Assembly: GCA_015482705.2 (NCBI GenBank)
Contig: JADMLA020000040.1
Span: forward strand, 186,001-250,000
DNA length: 64,000 nt
Direction: 5' to 3'
From: Prosthecochloris sp.
GTDB taxonomy: Bacteria; Bacteroidota; Chlorobiia; Chlorobiales; Chlorobiaceae
The position numbers and the translations under genes were made by a program. Positions within the stretch are counted from its first letter, which is position 1; the number at the start of each line of letters is the position of its first letter. This document shows positions 7,648 to 16,665 of the stretch, in pieces. The notes below the pieces were generated by a model, which was not told where the DNA came from, ran no database searches, and saw only the letters and a program-made list of their open reading frames with translations.

Positions 7648-9063
7648 CTAACTTTTCTGACGGGTTATGGCAAGGATATCAGCAATTTTATGATCGACCT
7701 CTTCCCATTCGGATTCGGGGTTTGAACCTCTTACAAGTCCAGCGCCCGAGTAAAGATAAAACTTGTTTTCTCTGGCTACCGCCGAACGGATTCCTACGGC
7801 GAATTCAGCAGAATTTCTACTGATCCAGCCAACCGGCCCGGCATACCATCCTCTACTGAAAGGTTCTAGCTGTATAATCTGTTCGAGGGCTTTGGTTTTT
7901 GGAACACCACCTACTGCGGGTGTGGGGTGAAGGGTTTTGAGGACGGATGAGTCGTTGCTCGCTTCCGGTTTCAATTCAGCCCGGCACTGGGTATAGAGGT
8001 GAGCCAGACGGTTGAGCTGTAGAGCACGAACCCGTTCTTCCATGTCGATGTCATTACAGATCGGTTTGAGTTCTTTTACAATGGTATCCTTGACGAATTT
8101 ATGTTCCCTGATATCCTTTTCGGAGTTAAGCAGCTGTTCACAAGCATCACCGTTGCCGTTGTCGATCGTTTCCCTTGAACAGGTTCCGGCGAGAGCTTCG
8201 GTAAGCAATTCATTATTTTTGCGGTGATAAAGCCGTTCGGGCGTGAAGCTGAAAAATGCCGTGTTTTTTTCGGGTTCGAAATAGTATCTGTACGTAGAAC
8301 TTTCAGAAAAAGGGTATCTCAATAAAAAGAGAAGAGGAGAAAAGTCGCTCTTGAATTCAAGCAGGGTTTGGCGTGCAAGGATTATTTTTCCCATGAATCC
8401 TTCCTGAAACCGTTGAAGGATCTGGTTGCATGTTGCGATCCACTGATGCTTGTCCGGGGAGAAAGAACGAGAGTATATTTCGGGAAGAGGCGGGATGTCT
8501 CGAGAGACGGAACTTTTTATGTTCTTTATTGCATCGAGCAATCGACGGAGTCGTGTCGTACTGTTCTCGCCGGGTTCGATCATAAGGTGACAGCTTAACG
8601 TATGCATTCCGTCCGCCACCGAGAGTTGAATGCTGGGCAAGACAAACATTAAAGATTTGAACGCTCGCCATTGCTCATCCTGCTTTTGTTCATTGTTGAA
8701 ACAAAAACCTCCGAAATAACGCGTGTCAGGATCTTTTTTACATAATTCTCTCTGAAGGATATCGAAACTGACGTTGTTGGGGCCGGTCTTGTCATACTCG
8801 ATAATATCGGCTGTACCTATTCCCGCGACAAGGTCGTCTTTTTGGCGGTTCGACCAGAAAAATTTCGGATAAAGATCCTGATTATGCAGCCATAATAAAG
8901 GATCTGTCGGGGAAACAGCTATAGAAAAGGTTTGAAGGTACGGCTCCGAAGCACTCTCGGCAGCATTGGCATGATCGAGCACCATTTTTTGTAACGTGCT
9001 CACGGCCTTTTTCAACGGGAGAGGCTCACTGACTTGTTCAATAATGTCTGTTGGTTTGTTCAT
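7648..9063 (-). CDS. menF: Isochorismate synthase
   Basis: A 471-residue chorismate-binding enzyme that turns chorismate into isochorismate, the first committed step to menaquinone. The C-terminal catalytic domain shows EALAGTCSRE, HPTPAVGGVPK, EPFSRGWYAGPVGWI and SNPESEWEEVDHKI, as in MenF/EntC. Its position immediately before menD favours menaquinone rather than siderophore use. It follows the TPR lipoprotein gene by 33 bases, so that gene may share its transcript. Confidence 0.94.
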   Translation of the reverse strand: MNKPTDIIEQVSEPLPLKKAVSTLQKMVLDHANAAESASEPYLQTFSIAVSPTDPLLWLHNQDLYPKFFWSNRQKDDLVAGIGTADIIEYDKTGPNNVSFDILQRELCKKDPDTRYFGGFCFNNEQKQDEQWRAFKSLMFVLPSIQLSVADGMHTLSCHLMIEPGENSTTRLRRLLDAIKNIKSSVSRDIPPLPEIYSRSFSPDKHQWIATCNQILQRFQEGFMGKIILARQTLLEFKSDFSPLLFLLRYPFSESSTYRYYFEPEKNTAFFSFTPERLYHRKNNELLTEALAGTCSRETIDNGNGDACEQLLNSEKDIREHKFVKDTIVKELKPICNDIDMEERVRALQLNRLAHLYTQCRAELKPEASNDSSVLKTLHPTPAVGGVPKTKALEQIIQLEPFSRGWYAGPVGWISRNSAEFAVGIRSAVARENKFYLYSGAGLVRGSNPESEWEEVDHKIADILAITRQKS

Positions 9064-9096
9064 GGTAGCATTTCAGGCCTTGATCTATACTCGGCT

Positions 9097-9699
9097 TCAC
9101 CTGGCATTTTCCAGGTGCCTCTCGAGAGTGACGGCAAGATAATTGTTTTTATCCTGAAGCCATGCATAAATCTCTTCGGCTTTTGCTTTTTGTCCGGTTC
9201 TGATATAACAGATTGCCAGGTTGTAATAAGCTTCTTCAAAAGCCGTGCTGTTTGCTATAGCCTGAAGGTATGCTTCGATTGCCAGATCACATTTTTCAAG
9301 TTGCAGGTATGCGTTACCGATGTCATAAAACCGGAGTGAGTCATCCGGAGAAAATTCGAGGCTTTTCTCGAAATAGCCGAGTGCCCGGGTATACTGTTTT
9401 TGGTTGAAGTATGCCGCCCCGAGTGCAGGGTAAACGGTCATACCGCTTTGCGGGTTGAGGGTGAGGGCTTTTTCATATGAATCCACGGCTTTATCGTATT
9501 GTTGTTGTCTTGCATATTCATTGCCGAGCTTGATATATGCTTGCGGATCTTCCGGGTTTTGCCATACTGCCTGTTGGAGGTCGTTGAGTTTCTTCGATGC
9601 TGAATCGCATCCTGAAAAAGACATGGTTGCAAAGCCGGTAAGGAGAAGAACGGCTGAGGTTAACAGTAGCTGCAGGTGATGTCGATAGGTGCGAATCAT
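9097..9699 (-). CDS. TPR-repeat lipoprotein
   Basis: About 200 residues from the ATG at 9699. An N-terminal hydrophobic helix ends in a lipobox-like FSGC, so the protein is probably a lipoprotein exported to the periplasm. The rest is at least four tetratricopeptide repeats, for example YIKLGNEYARQQQYDKAVDS and later units with the AxxYNLAICY pattern. TPR proteins act as scaffolds. The partner is unknown. It lies directly upstream of menF in the same direction, but nothing shows a role in quinone synthesis. Confidence 0.78.
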   Translation of the reverse strand: MIRTYRHHLQLLLTSAVLLLTGFATMSFSGCDSASKKLNDLQQAVWQNPEDPQAYIKLGNEYARQQQYDKAVDSYEKALTLNPQSGMTVYPALGAAYFNQKQYTRALGYFEKSLEFSPDDSLRFYDIGNAYLQLEKCDLAIEAYLQAIANSTAFEEAYYNLAICYIRTGQKAKAEEIYAWLQDKNNYLAVTLERHLENAR

Positions 9700-9864
9700 A
9701 AGCACAACTATAGAGGATTGTCTTGAGACTGTCGGCAGGTTATTTCGCCTTACAATGGACAATATATACATATATATGTGATGATAGAATATTTACTCAT
9801 CACTCTGGAAGGGCATTCAGGCTGTATCTGAAAAGAGCTTTTTCTCTAATTTCAACGTTTTTAT

Positions 9865-10740
9865 ATGCTATTTGGCAAGCACAGGCATGTTGTTTCCGCA
9901 AGCAGGAGAACCGATATTCCGGCATTGTATGCAGAATGGTTCATGGATAAAATCCGGAAGGGCTTTTGTAAGGTGGCAAATCCCTATAATCATTCACAGG
10001 TCAAGGTGGTGTCGCTTCGTCCGGATGATGTTGCAGCGGTCGTTTTTTGGACACGGTATGCCAGGCCTCTTCGTCCTTTCCTCGAGGAACTGGACGAGAG
10101 GGGGTTCAATTACTATTTTCTGTATACAATTACCGGATATCCAAACAGTTATGAGTCCGGTTTGCCATCCTGCGAAGAATGCATCGAAGACTTTCTCGCT
10201 CTTGGTGAATGCATTGGGGCTGAAAAAGTTATTTGGCGTTATGATCCTGTCATTACAAGCTCCCGGATGCATATGGGTTTTCATATGCGCAACTTCGAAA
10301 AACTAGCTCTTCGACTTTCGGCCGGAACGAAAAAAGTCGTTGTGACCTTTGTTAAGAAGTACAGGCACATCGAGAAGAAGCTCGAAGAGATGGGGTATGT
10401 ACCGCCCTCTTCTCATGAGCGTCAGGTTCTCGAAGAGCATTTCCGGTCGTTGACTGCCGGTGCAGGTTTGCAGATACAGCGTTGTGGGAAAAGGGATTCT
10501 TTTGCCAATGTTTCTGAAGGAAAATGCATCGATGAGAGGTTGATGAGAGAACTGTTCGGGCTCGAGCTTTCATCGGCGAAGGATCCGGGGCAACCAGAGG
10601 AATGCCGTTGTATCCGCAGCATCGATATCGGGCGATATGGTTCGTGTCTGCACCGTTGTGTGTACTGCTATGCCTCGAGAAATTTTTCACAGGCTGTTCG
10701 CCGTTACCGGGAACATGATTACAGAGCGGAGATGCTCTAA
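9865..10740 (+). CDS. DUF1848 family protein with a C-terminal iron-sulfur motif
   Basis: A 291-residue protein matching the DUF1848 family: N-terminal SASRRTDIPALYAEWF, then the VVFWTRYARP segment, and the C-terminal CIRSIDIGRYGSCLHRC followed by VYCYA. The cysteine cluster resembles those that hold a 4Fe-4S cluster in radical SAM and photolyase-like proteins, and the family has been related to spore photoproduct lyase-type enzymes. Its reaction is not known to me. It is divergent from the TPR gene and 57 bases ahead of copZ. Confidence 0.82.
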   Translation: MLFGKHRHVVSASRRTDIPALYAEWFMDKIRKGFCKVANPYNHSQVKVVSLRPDDVAAVVFWTRYARPLRPFLEELDERGFNYYFLYTITGYPNSYESGLPSCEECIEDFLALGECIGAEKVIWRYDPVITSSRMHMGFHMRNFEKLALRLSAGTKKVVVTFVKKYRHIEKKLEEMGYVPPSSHERQVLEEHFRSLTAGAGLQIQRCGKRDSFANVSEGKCIDERLMRELFGLELSSAKDPGQPEECRCIRSIDIGRYGSCLHRCVYCYASRNFSQAVRRYREHDYRAEML

Positions 10741-10797
10741 AGGATTGCCGAGTCGTCAAACCAAATCCAGAGGTGAACCATATCGGGAGATTACGTT

Positions 10798-11007
10798 ATG
10801 AAAACCATTACGATACATGTCGGGGGTATGCACTGCGGAAGCTGTGAAACGATCGTCAAAGAGGCGCTCGAGGAACTTGGCGGTGTCGAAAGCGTCGATG
10901 TTTCTCTCGACTCGCAAACGGCGATGGTTGTCTATGACGAAGGTTCGGTTTCACCTGAAACCCTGAAAGCAACGATAGAGAAAGAAGGGTATACAGTTTC
11001 GGGATAA
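10798..11007 (+). CDS. copZ: Heavy-metal-associated domain protein, copper chaperone
   Basis: 69 residues forming one HMA (ferredoxin-like) domain with the Cu(I)-binding motif GMHCGSC at about residues 10-16. Proteins of this size hand Cu(I) to the CopA pump in the cytoplasm. The ATG is preceded by GGGAG at a suitable distance, and the stop is 2 bases before the copA start, so the two form an operon. No CueR- or CsoR-like box was recognised upstream. Confidence 0.9.
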   Translation: MKTITIHVGGMHCGSCETIVKEALEELGGVESVDVSLDSQTAMVVYDEGSVSPETLKATIEKEGYTVSG

Positions 11008-11009
11008 TC

Positions 11010-13193
11010 ATGGAAAAAGCGGACCTCAAGGTAACCGGGATGCATTGCGAAAGCTGTGTAAAATTGGTTGAAAAAACTCTCGGCAAGACAGATGGCGTGG
11101 AGAGTGCCGTTGTCAATTTTGCCGCCGGCAAAGCCTCGGTTACTTATGACCCTGCTGTTACCGATCCTGCAAGGCTCATAAAACAAATTGAAAAAAGAGG
11201 CTATGGAGCACGTCTGATAGAACCGCTCCATAGCCCCCGAAAAGATACGTCGTATCAGGACGAGCTTCGCGGACTGCGACGCAGGTTCTTCACCGGTGCC
11301 GTGTTTGCGGTTCCGGCACTGGTGCTGGGTATGTTCTTCATGCAGGATCCGATTCCCTACCAGGGTATTGTGCTCTGGATTCTCGCAACTCCCGTCCAGT
11401 TTTATGTGGGCCGTGAATTTTATCTCGGAGCATGGATGGCTCTGGGGAACCGTTCTTCAAATATGGATACGTTGGTGGCTCTGGGAACGAGTGCCGCCTA
11501 CTTTTATTCCGTTTACCTGGTTCTTTTCGAGGGGAAAGAACACCAGTATTTCGAGGCATCCGCAGTTCTGATAACGCTTGTTGTTTTTGGAAAATATCTT
11601 GAGGCTGTCTCGAAACACCGGACTTCGGAGGCGATAAGCAGGCTTGAAAAACTTTTTCCCAAAGAAGCATCGGTCATCAGGAACGGGCTGGAAGTTCGAG
11701 TGCCGGTTGAAGAGGTTGATCCTGGAGATATGCTTGTTGTTCGTCCCGGTGAACAGGTGCCGGTTGATGGTGAAATCGTTAAAGGGGCGACCACGCTTGA
11801 TGAAAGCATGGTAACCGGCGAAAGTGTTCCGGTTGCCAGAAGGGCGGGGGAACATGTTATCGGCTCGACCATCAACAGGGAGGGCGGTTTTACCATGAAG
11901 GTGACCCATACCGGTTCCGAAACAATGCTGGCCAAGATCATTCGTCTTGTTGAAGATGCCCAGATGCAGAAAGCTCCAGTACAGAGATTCGCCGATAGAG
12001 TGTCTTCATGGTTTGTTCCTGCAGTGATTGTGATTGCCTGTGTGACCTTCTTTGCCTGGTTTGTTGTTCTTGGTGCACCTCTCGGTTTTGCACTTGTCGC
12101 CGCAGTATCGGTTCTGGTTATCGCCTGTCCCTGTGCCCTTGGCTTGGCTACCCCGACCGCAATCATGGTCGGTACGGGAATGGGTGCCGGTGAAGGTATT
12201 CTCATTAAAGGCGGCGATGCTCTCGAGACAACGGGAAGCCTGCAACATATTGTATTCGATAAAACCGGGACAATTACAAAAGCACAACCGGAAGTAACGG
12301 CTATGAACGTAAGAGAAGGGTACAGTGAATTCGAGTGTATCAGGCTGGCAGCCGGTCTGGAAAGGAATTCCGAACACCCCCTGGCGAAAGCGATTTATAT
12401 GAAAGCAGAATCGAAAGGTATTGTACCCGCAGAAACGCAAGAGTTCCGATCACATACTGGTAAAGGGGTGGAAGCGCTGATCGACGGCAAGCGTTATCAT
12501 ATGGGTTCACTTCGCTTTATAGGTGAGACAGGAATAGTTTCAGAGTATTTCCGGGAGTCCGCTGAACGATTTGAGGCTGAAGGTCAAACGGTTATCATGC
12601 TTGCGGGAGCAGGGGAGGCGATTGGCATTTTCGCTTTGAGCGATTCCCTACGACCTGAAGTGGTGGAAACGGTCGGCAGGCTCAATGCAATGGGGCTGTC
12701 GATTTCGATGATAACCGGAGATAATGAACGGGTGGCTCGTGCTATAGCTGAAAAAACGGGAATAACATCCTACAAGGCCGGAGTGTTGCCTGGTGAAAAA
12801 GTTGCTTTTATCGCGCAAGCGCAGGAAACAGGATCTGTGGGTATGGTTGGCGACGGAATAAACGATGCGCCTGCTCTTGCTCAGGCCGATATCGGTATTG
12901 CCATGGGATCCGGTACCGATATCGCCATGGAAGCGGGTGATATTGTTTTTATGCGTAACGATCTTTCGTCTCTTCCAAGGGCTATCCGTCTCAGCCGTTT
13001 GACGATGCAACGTATCCGTCTCAATATGTTCTGGGCTTTGTTCTACAATGTCGTGGGTATACCTGTTGCAGCAGGAGTTCTTTATCCCTGGACAGGATGG
13101 CTTCTCAATCCGATGATTGCCGGGGGGGCTATGGCCATGAGTTCGGTAAGTGTCGTTCTGAGTTCCCTTACATTGAAGCTGAAAAAGTTCTGA
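11010..13193 (+). CDS. copA: Copper-exporting P-type ATPase
   Basis: A 727-residue P1B-type ATPase that exports Cu(I) across the inner membrane. In order: one N-terminal HMA domain with GMHCESC, membrane helices, the phosphatase loop segment TGES, the intramembrane metal site CPC in ACPCALGLATP, the phosphorylation site DKTGTITK, the SEHPLAKAI nucleotide-binding motif and the hinge GDGINDAPAL. The CPC site and pairing with copZ favour Cu(I) or Ag(I) over Zn or Cd. The length is normal for a one-HMA CopA. Confidence 0.95.
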   Translation: MEKADLKVTGMHCESCVKLVEKTLGKTDGVESAVVNFAAGKASVTYDPAVTDPARLIKQIEKRGYGARLIEPLHSPRKDTSYQDELRGLRRRFFTGAVFAVPALVLGMFFMQDPIPYQGIVLWILATPVQFYVGREFYLGAWMALGNRSSNMDTLVALGTSAAYFYSVYLVLFEGKEHQYFEASAVLITLVVFGKYLEAVSKHRTSEAISRLEKLFPKEASVIRNGLEVRVPVEEVDPGDMLVVRPGEQVPVDGEIVKGATTLDESMVTGESVPVARRAGEHVIGSTINREGGFTMKVTHTGSETMLAKIIRLVEDAQMQKAPVQRFADRVSSWFVPAVIVIACVTFFAWFVVLGAPLGFALVAAVSVLVIACPCALGLATPTAIMVGTGMGAGEGILIKGGDALETTGSLQHIVFDKTGTITKAQPEVTAMNVREGYSEFECIRLAAGLERNSEHPLAKAIYMKAESKGIVPAETQEFRSHTGKGVEALIDGKRYHMGSLRFIGETGIVSEYFRESAERFEAEGQTVIMLAGAGEAIGIFALSDSLRPEVVETVGRLNAMGLSISMITGDNERVARAIAEKTGITSYKAGVLPGEKVAFIAQAQETGSVGMVGDGINDAPALAQADIGIAMGSGTDIAMEAGDIVFMRNDLSSLPRAIRLSRLTMQRIRLNMFWALFYNVVGIPVAAGVLYPWTGWLLNPMIAGGAMAMSSVSVVLSSLTLKLKKF

Positions 13194-13613
13194 CGGAAAT
13201 CAGATATTCAAACCAGGTCTGCGAAACGGGAGCGCACTGTGCCGATTACAGAGTGTGTTCCTCTATATTTGTTATTATCCCCGGGCCTGAGCCGTGAAAC
13301 ATGAACATCTCTTGCGAGGCTATGGCTTCACTGATAGGTGATTTCTCCCGGCTCGCTGAAAACTCTGAACTGTTTATGTTTCGTGAATTAGTTTGAAACG
13401 ACACTTCAAGGTGTTACTATTGTGGTACTATTTGCTTGTGGAAAAAAGACAGGGTGCCTCAATTTATGTATTCTACGATTCAATTTCTTCGTTGAACGAT
13501 GCTCGAAATAAGCATGTGCTCTGTCTACACCCAGGTTTCCGTGCTCCGTTAATCATGTACTTGAATCGCGTATGAAAAACAGAGAGGAACCCAATATAAG
13601 ATCATGATGCAGT
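13194..13613. other. 420-base intergenic stretch without a recognised gene
   Basis: The space between copA and the NYN protein gene holds only short reading frames with poor starts, no tRNA-like structure and no clear terminator. AT content rises toward the right, which would fit a promoter for the NYN gene. Confidence 0.5.
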
Positions 13614-14357
13614 ATGGCTTCTGAGAAAACCCAGAGACTTGCGGTTCTTATTGATGCGGACAATACGCAGGCCTCGATTATCGACGGATTACTTGCAGAG
13701 ATTGCCAAATACGGTGTTGCCAGTGTCAAAAGGATCTACGGTGATTGGACATCACAGGCTCTCAGGGGGTGGAAAGAGGTGCTCCTGGAACATTCCATTC
13801 AGCCGATTCAGCAGTTTGGCTATACCAGGGGGAAAAATGCAACCGACAGTGCCATGATCATCGATGCTATGGACCTGTTGTATACCGGTAATTTCGATGG
13901 TTTCTGCATTGTATCGAGTGACAGCGATTTCACCAAACTTGCTTGCCGGATCCGTGAGTCAGGTCTCTTTGTTTATGGGTTGGGAGAAAAAAAGACGCCT
14001 TCGGCATTTGTCTCTGCCTGTGACAAATTCATCTATACCGAGGTGCTTCGAGCCAAAACAAATGAGAACGATGCCATTACCCGGAAATCGACAGCAGAAC
14101 TTAAAAAAGATACACGGCTCGTTCGTTTGCTGAGAAACGCAGTCGATTCAGCGTCGGATGAGGGGGGGTGGGCGCACCTTGCAACCGTAGGAAGTACCAT
14201 TGCCAAGCAATCGCCTGAATTCGATCCAAGGAATTACGGGTACGGCAAGCTTGGTGAACTGGTAAAGGCAACAAAACTGTTCGACCTCGATGAACGGCCC
14301 AGTGCCGATGGTCACTCCAAATCCATTTACCTGAAAGATAAGCGGAAAAAAGAGTGA
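13614..14357 (+). CDS. NYN-domain ribonuclease-like protein with C-terminal OST-HTH/LOTUS domain
   Basis: 247 residues. The N-terminal NYN (PIN-like, formerly DUF88) domain has the acidic metal-site pattern: LIDADNT near residue 12, TDSAMIIDAMDLLY and VSSDSDF. The C-terminal portion (about 170-240) has the shape of an OST-HTH/LOTUS domain, with the GWAHLATVG and YGYGKLGELV segments. NYN proteins are nucleases or RNA-binding proteins, and LOTUS domains bind RNA structures. The cellular target is unknown. The downstream GH13 gene starts 46 bases later in the same direction. Confidence 0.85.
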   Translation: MASEKTQRLAVLIDADNTQASIIDGLLAEIAKYGVASVKRIYGDWTSQALRGWKEVLLEHSIQPIQQFGYTRGKNATDSAMIIDAMDLLYTGNFDGFCIVSSDSDFTKLACRIRESGLFVYGLGEKKTPSAFVSACDKFIYTEVLRAKTNENDAITRKSTAELKKDTRLVRLLRNAVDSASDEGGWAHLATVGSTIAKQSPEFDPRNYGYGKLGELVKATKLFDLDERPSADGHSKSIYLKDKRKKE

Positions 14358-14403
14358 CAAGGGTGTGGGATGCCTTTGCAAACAGGGAATACATAACACA
14401 ATC

Positions 14404-16212
14404 ATGAACAGCACAAAACGGTCTCTTCATCCTGGAATGGGTGCAGTGGTTCATCCAAAGGGAACGATGTTCAGGGTATGGGCTCCGTTCGCCTCTTCTG
14501 TCGCCGTGGCGGGAAGTTTCAACAGTTGGTCTTCCGACACTGATTTTCTTGCTTGTGAAGGCAATGGGTACTGGTCATGTGATCTGCAGCAGGCAAGGAA
14601 GGGTGACCGGTATCAGTATGTGGTAATCAATGCCAAGACCGGTAACGAGTATTGGAGAAACGATCCGTATGCCCTTGAGGTCACTCATTCCGCAGGAGAT
14701 TCCGTGATTGTTGCCGATGCGTTCGACTGGAGTGGTGATGAGGAATTTCGCATGCCGTCATTGAATGAACTTGTTCTCTACGAGATGCATATCGGGACAT
14801 TCAATGACGAGCATGGCGGAAGACCGGGAGACCTTTTCCGGGCGATTGACCGTTTAGCGTATCTTCACGATCTCGGGATAAACGCGATCGAAATTATGCC
14901 GCTCACGGAATTTGCAGCCGATTATTCCTGGGGGTACAATCCCGGTCATCTTTTTGCGGTAGAAAGTGCATATGGAGGACCGTTTTCCCTCAAAAAATTT
15001 ATAAAAGCCGCTCATAGTTATGGTATTGCGGTGATTATCGATGTGGTCTACAACCACTTTGGGCCATCGGATCTCGACCTCTGGCGTTTTGACGGATGGT
15101 CTGAAAATGGAAAAGGAGGTATTTATTTTTTCAATGACTGGAGGGCTAAAACTCCGTGGGGGCATACCAGGCCGGATTATGGTCGTAGTGAAGTCAGAAG
15201 CTTTATCCGTGACAATGCTCTGATGTGGCTCAAGGATTTTCGTGCAGACGGTTTGCGCTGGGATTCAACTGTCAATATCCGAACGCAATACAATGGTTCA
15301 GGAGGCGACATTCATGAGGGATGGACTCTTATGCAGTGGGTAAACAGTGAGGTGCGCAAAGAACGTGTCGAGGTTATCAATATTGCCGAAGATTTACAGG
15401 AGAACGAATGGATAACGAAGCCGGCACAAGAGGGTGGTGCCGGTTTCGATGCTCAGTGGGCGGCAGGTTTTACCCATCCTGTGCGTGATGCGGTCATTGC
15501 TCATGATGACCGTGAGCGGAATATGCACGATCTCGAGCGGGCAATTACCGGCTCATACAATGGCGATGCTTTTCAGCGGGTTCTTTATACCGAATCACAT
15601 GACGAGGTGGCGAACGGCCAGGCAAGGGTTCCCGAAGCAGTCTGGCCCGGAAACGCAGCGAGTTGGTTTTCAAGGAAAAGGTCTACGCTTGGAGCGGTTC
15701 TGGCGTTGACCGCTCCGGGTATCCCTATGGTATTCCAGGGACAGGAGCTTCTGGAGGATGAGTGGTTTCGTGATACCGATCCGATTGACTGGACGAAACT
15801 GCAGCGGTTTGACGGAATTCATACCCTTTACCGTGATCTGGTGCGGCTCAGGCGTAACTGGCATGATCAAACTGCTGGCCTGAGGGGGCAGCACGTCAAT
15901 GTTTTTCACATCAACAATGAGGATAAGCTGCTTGCATACCATCGCTGGGAACATGGTGGAAAGGGGGACGATGTCGTTGTTGTTGTCAACATGTCCAACC
16001 GGAGTTATCCGGTCTATAGAATGGGGCTCCCTCGGAGCGGAAAATGGCGTGTTCGTTTCAATAGTGACTGGTCAGGTTACAGCAGTGATTTTTCTAACCA
16101 CCCCGGCTACGATACCGAAGCATATCCTGGAATGAAAGACGGGCTGCTTTTTCACGGATCAGTTGGAGTCGGCGCCTATAGCGCATTGATCTTGTCTCAG
16201 GATGCCGAATGA
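14404..16212 (+). CDS. GH13 family alpha-glucan branching enzyme-like protein
   Basis: About 602 residues from ATG 14404. A GTG at 14365 is an alternative that adds 13 residues. An N-terminal CBM48-like beta domain (FRVWAPFASSVAVAGSFNSW) is followed by a GH13 barrel with DVVYNHFG, the nucleophile Asp in DGLRWDST, the acid/base Glu in NIAEDLQ and the third Asp in ESHDE, then a C-terminal beta domain. The CBM48 plus barrel layout and the absence of a secretion signal suggest a cytoplasmic 1,4-alpha-glucan branching or related enzyme of glycogen metabolism. Branching versus hydrolysis cannot be settled by eye, and no other glycogen genes are nearby. Confidence 0.8.
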   Translation: MNSTKRSLHPGMGAVVHPKGTMFRVWAPFASSVAVAGSFNSWSSDTDFLACEGNGYWSCDLQQARKGDRYQYVVINAKTGNEYWRNDPYALEVTHSAGDSVIVADAFDWSGDEEFRMPSLNELVLYEMHIGTFNDEHGGRPGDLFRAIDRLAYLHDLGINAIEIMPLTEFAADYSWGYNPGHLFAVESAYGGPFSLKKFIKAAHSYGIAVIIDVVYNHFGPSDLDLWRFDGWSENGKGGIYFFNDWRAKTPWGHTRPDYGRSEVRSFIRDNALMWLKDFRADGLRWDSTVNIRTQYNGSGGDIHEGWTLMQWVNSEVRKERVEVINIAEDLQENEWITKPAQEGGAGFDAQWAAGFTHPVRDAVIAHDDRERNMHDLERAITGSYNGDAFQRVLYTESHDEVANGQARVPEAVWPGNAASWFSRKRSTLGAVLALTAPGIPMVFQGQELLEDEWFRDTDPIDWTKLQRFDGIHTLYRDLVRLRRNWHDQTAGLRGQHVNVFHINNEDKLLAYHRWEHGGKGDDVVVVVNMSNRSYPVYRMGLPRSGKWRVRFNSDWSGYSSDFSNHPGYDTEAYPGMKDGLLFHGSVGVGAYSALILSQDAE

Positions 16213-16237
16213 TATGAGTTTTGATCGATCATTCGGT
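16204..16237. repeat. hairpin-forming inverted repeat over the GH13 stop codon
   Basis: CCGAATGAT (16205-16213) and ATCATTCGG (16228-16236) form a perfect 9-bp stem with a 14-base loop, extendable by one G-U pair. It covers the GH13 stop codon and lies about 50 bases beyond the 3' end of the opposing tRNA-Asp. No T-run follows on either strand, so it is at most a factor-assisted terminator or an mRNA 3'-end stabiliser. Confidence 0.5.
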
Positions 16238-16286
16238 AAAAATCACAATGTTTGAGGGCTCTGACGAGGCAGGCAGAGAAAAGTTG

Positions 16287-16361
16287 CGGAGCTGACGGGA
16301 CTCGAACCCGCGGCCTCCTGCGTGACAGGCAGGCGCTCTAACCAAACTGAGCTACAGCTCC
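16287..16361 (-). tRNA. tRNA-Asp (anticodon GTC)
   Basis: The minus strand folds into a complete cloverleaf of 75 bases. The acceptor stem GGAGCTG/CAGCTCC pairs perfectly. The D arm is GCTC...GAGC, the anticodon stem CCTGC/GCAGG holds loop CTGTCAC with anticodon GTC, and the T arm has the TTCGAGT loop. The discriminator base is G. The 3' CCA is not encoded (CAA follows), so CCA must be added enzymatically. Confidence 0.97.
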
Positions 16362-16665
16362 TTGAAAGAGTTGTTAATGTAGAAATATTTACGTCTCCTT
16401 CCAAAAAGTTTTTTCATTTTAATTCTTCTTATATTTATTCCTGAACAAAATGTCGCAACCTATCCTGCAGTAACAAGTAAGATATCTACGGGATAACCCG
16501 GGTCAGTGTTGGTATGTTGGCGAGCTGATACTTGCCTGCCAAGGGTTATACGTTATTTCGGGACGAATCGACAACTACTCGAACCGGTTGTGTTTTTCAT
16601 ACGGTCCATTGCCTATGATTGCTCTGGAACCGGTCTTTTCGGCATGTAGACCAGCTCTAGCACCT
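16362..16665. other. 304-base intergenic stretch between tRNA-Asp and the symporter gene
   Basis: This AT-rich stretch must hold the promoters of both the tRNA (minus) and the symporter (plus). No gene or clear hairpin is seen. The symporter frame is open upstream to 16588, so part of the right end could be coding if an earlier start is used. Confidence 0.4.

Noticed and set aside
9768..9779. AT palindrome ACATATATATGT between the TPR and DUF1848 genes
   Set aside because: Simple AT alternation readily gives such palindromes; nothing else supports an operator.
13393..13575. A 60-codon frame between copA and the NYN gene
   Set aside because: It starts with TTG, has no clear ribosome-binding site and no known domain.
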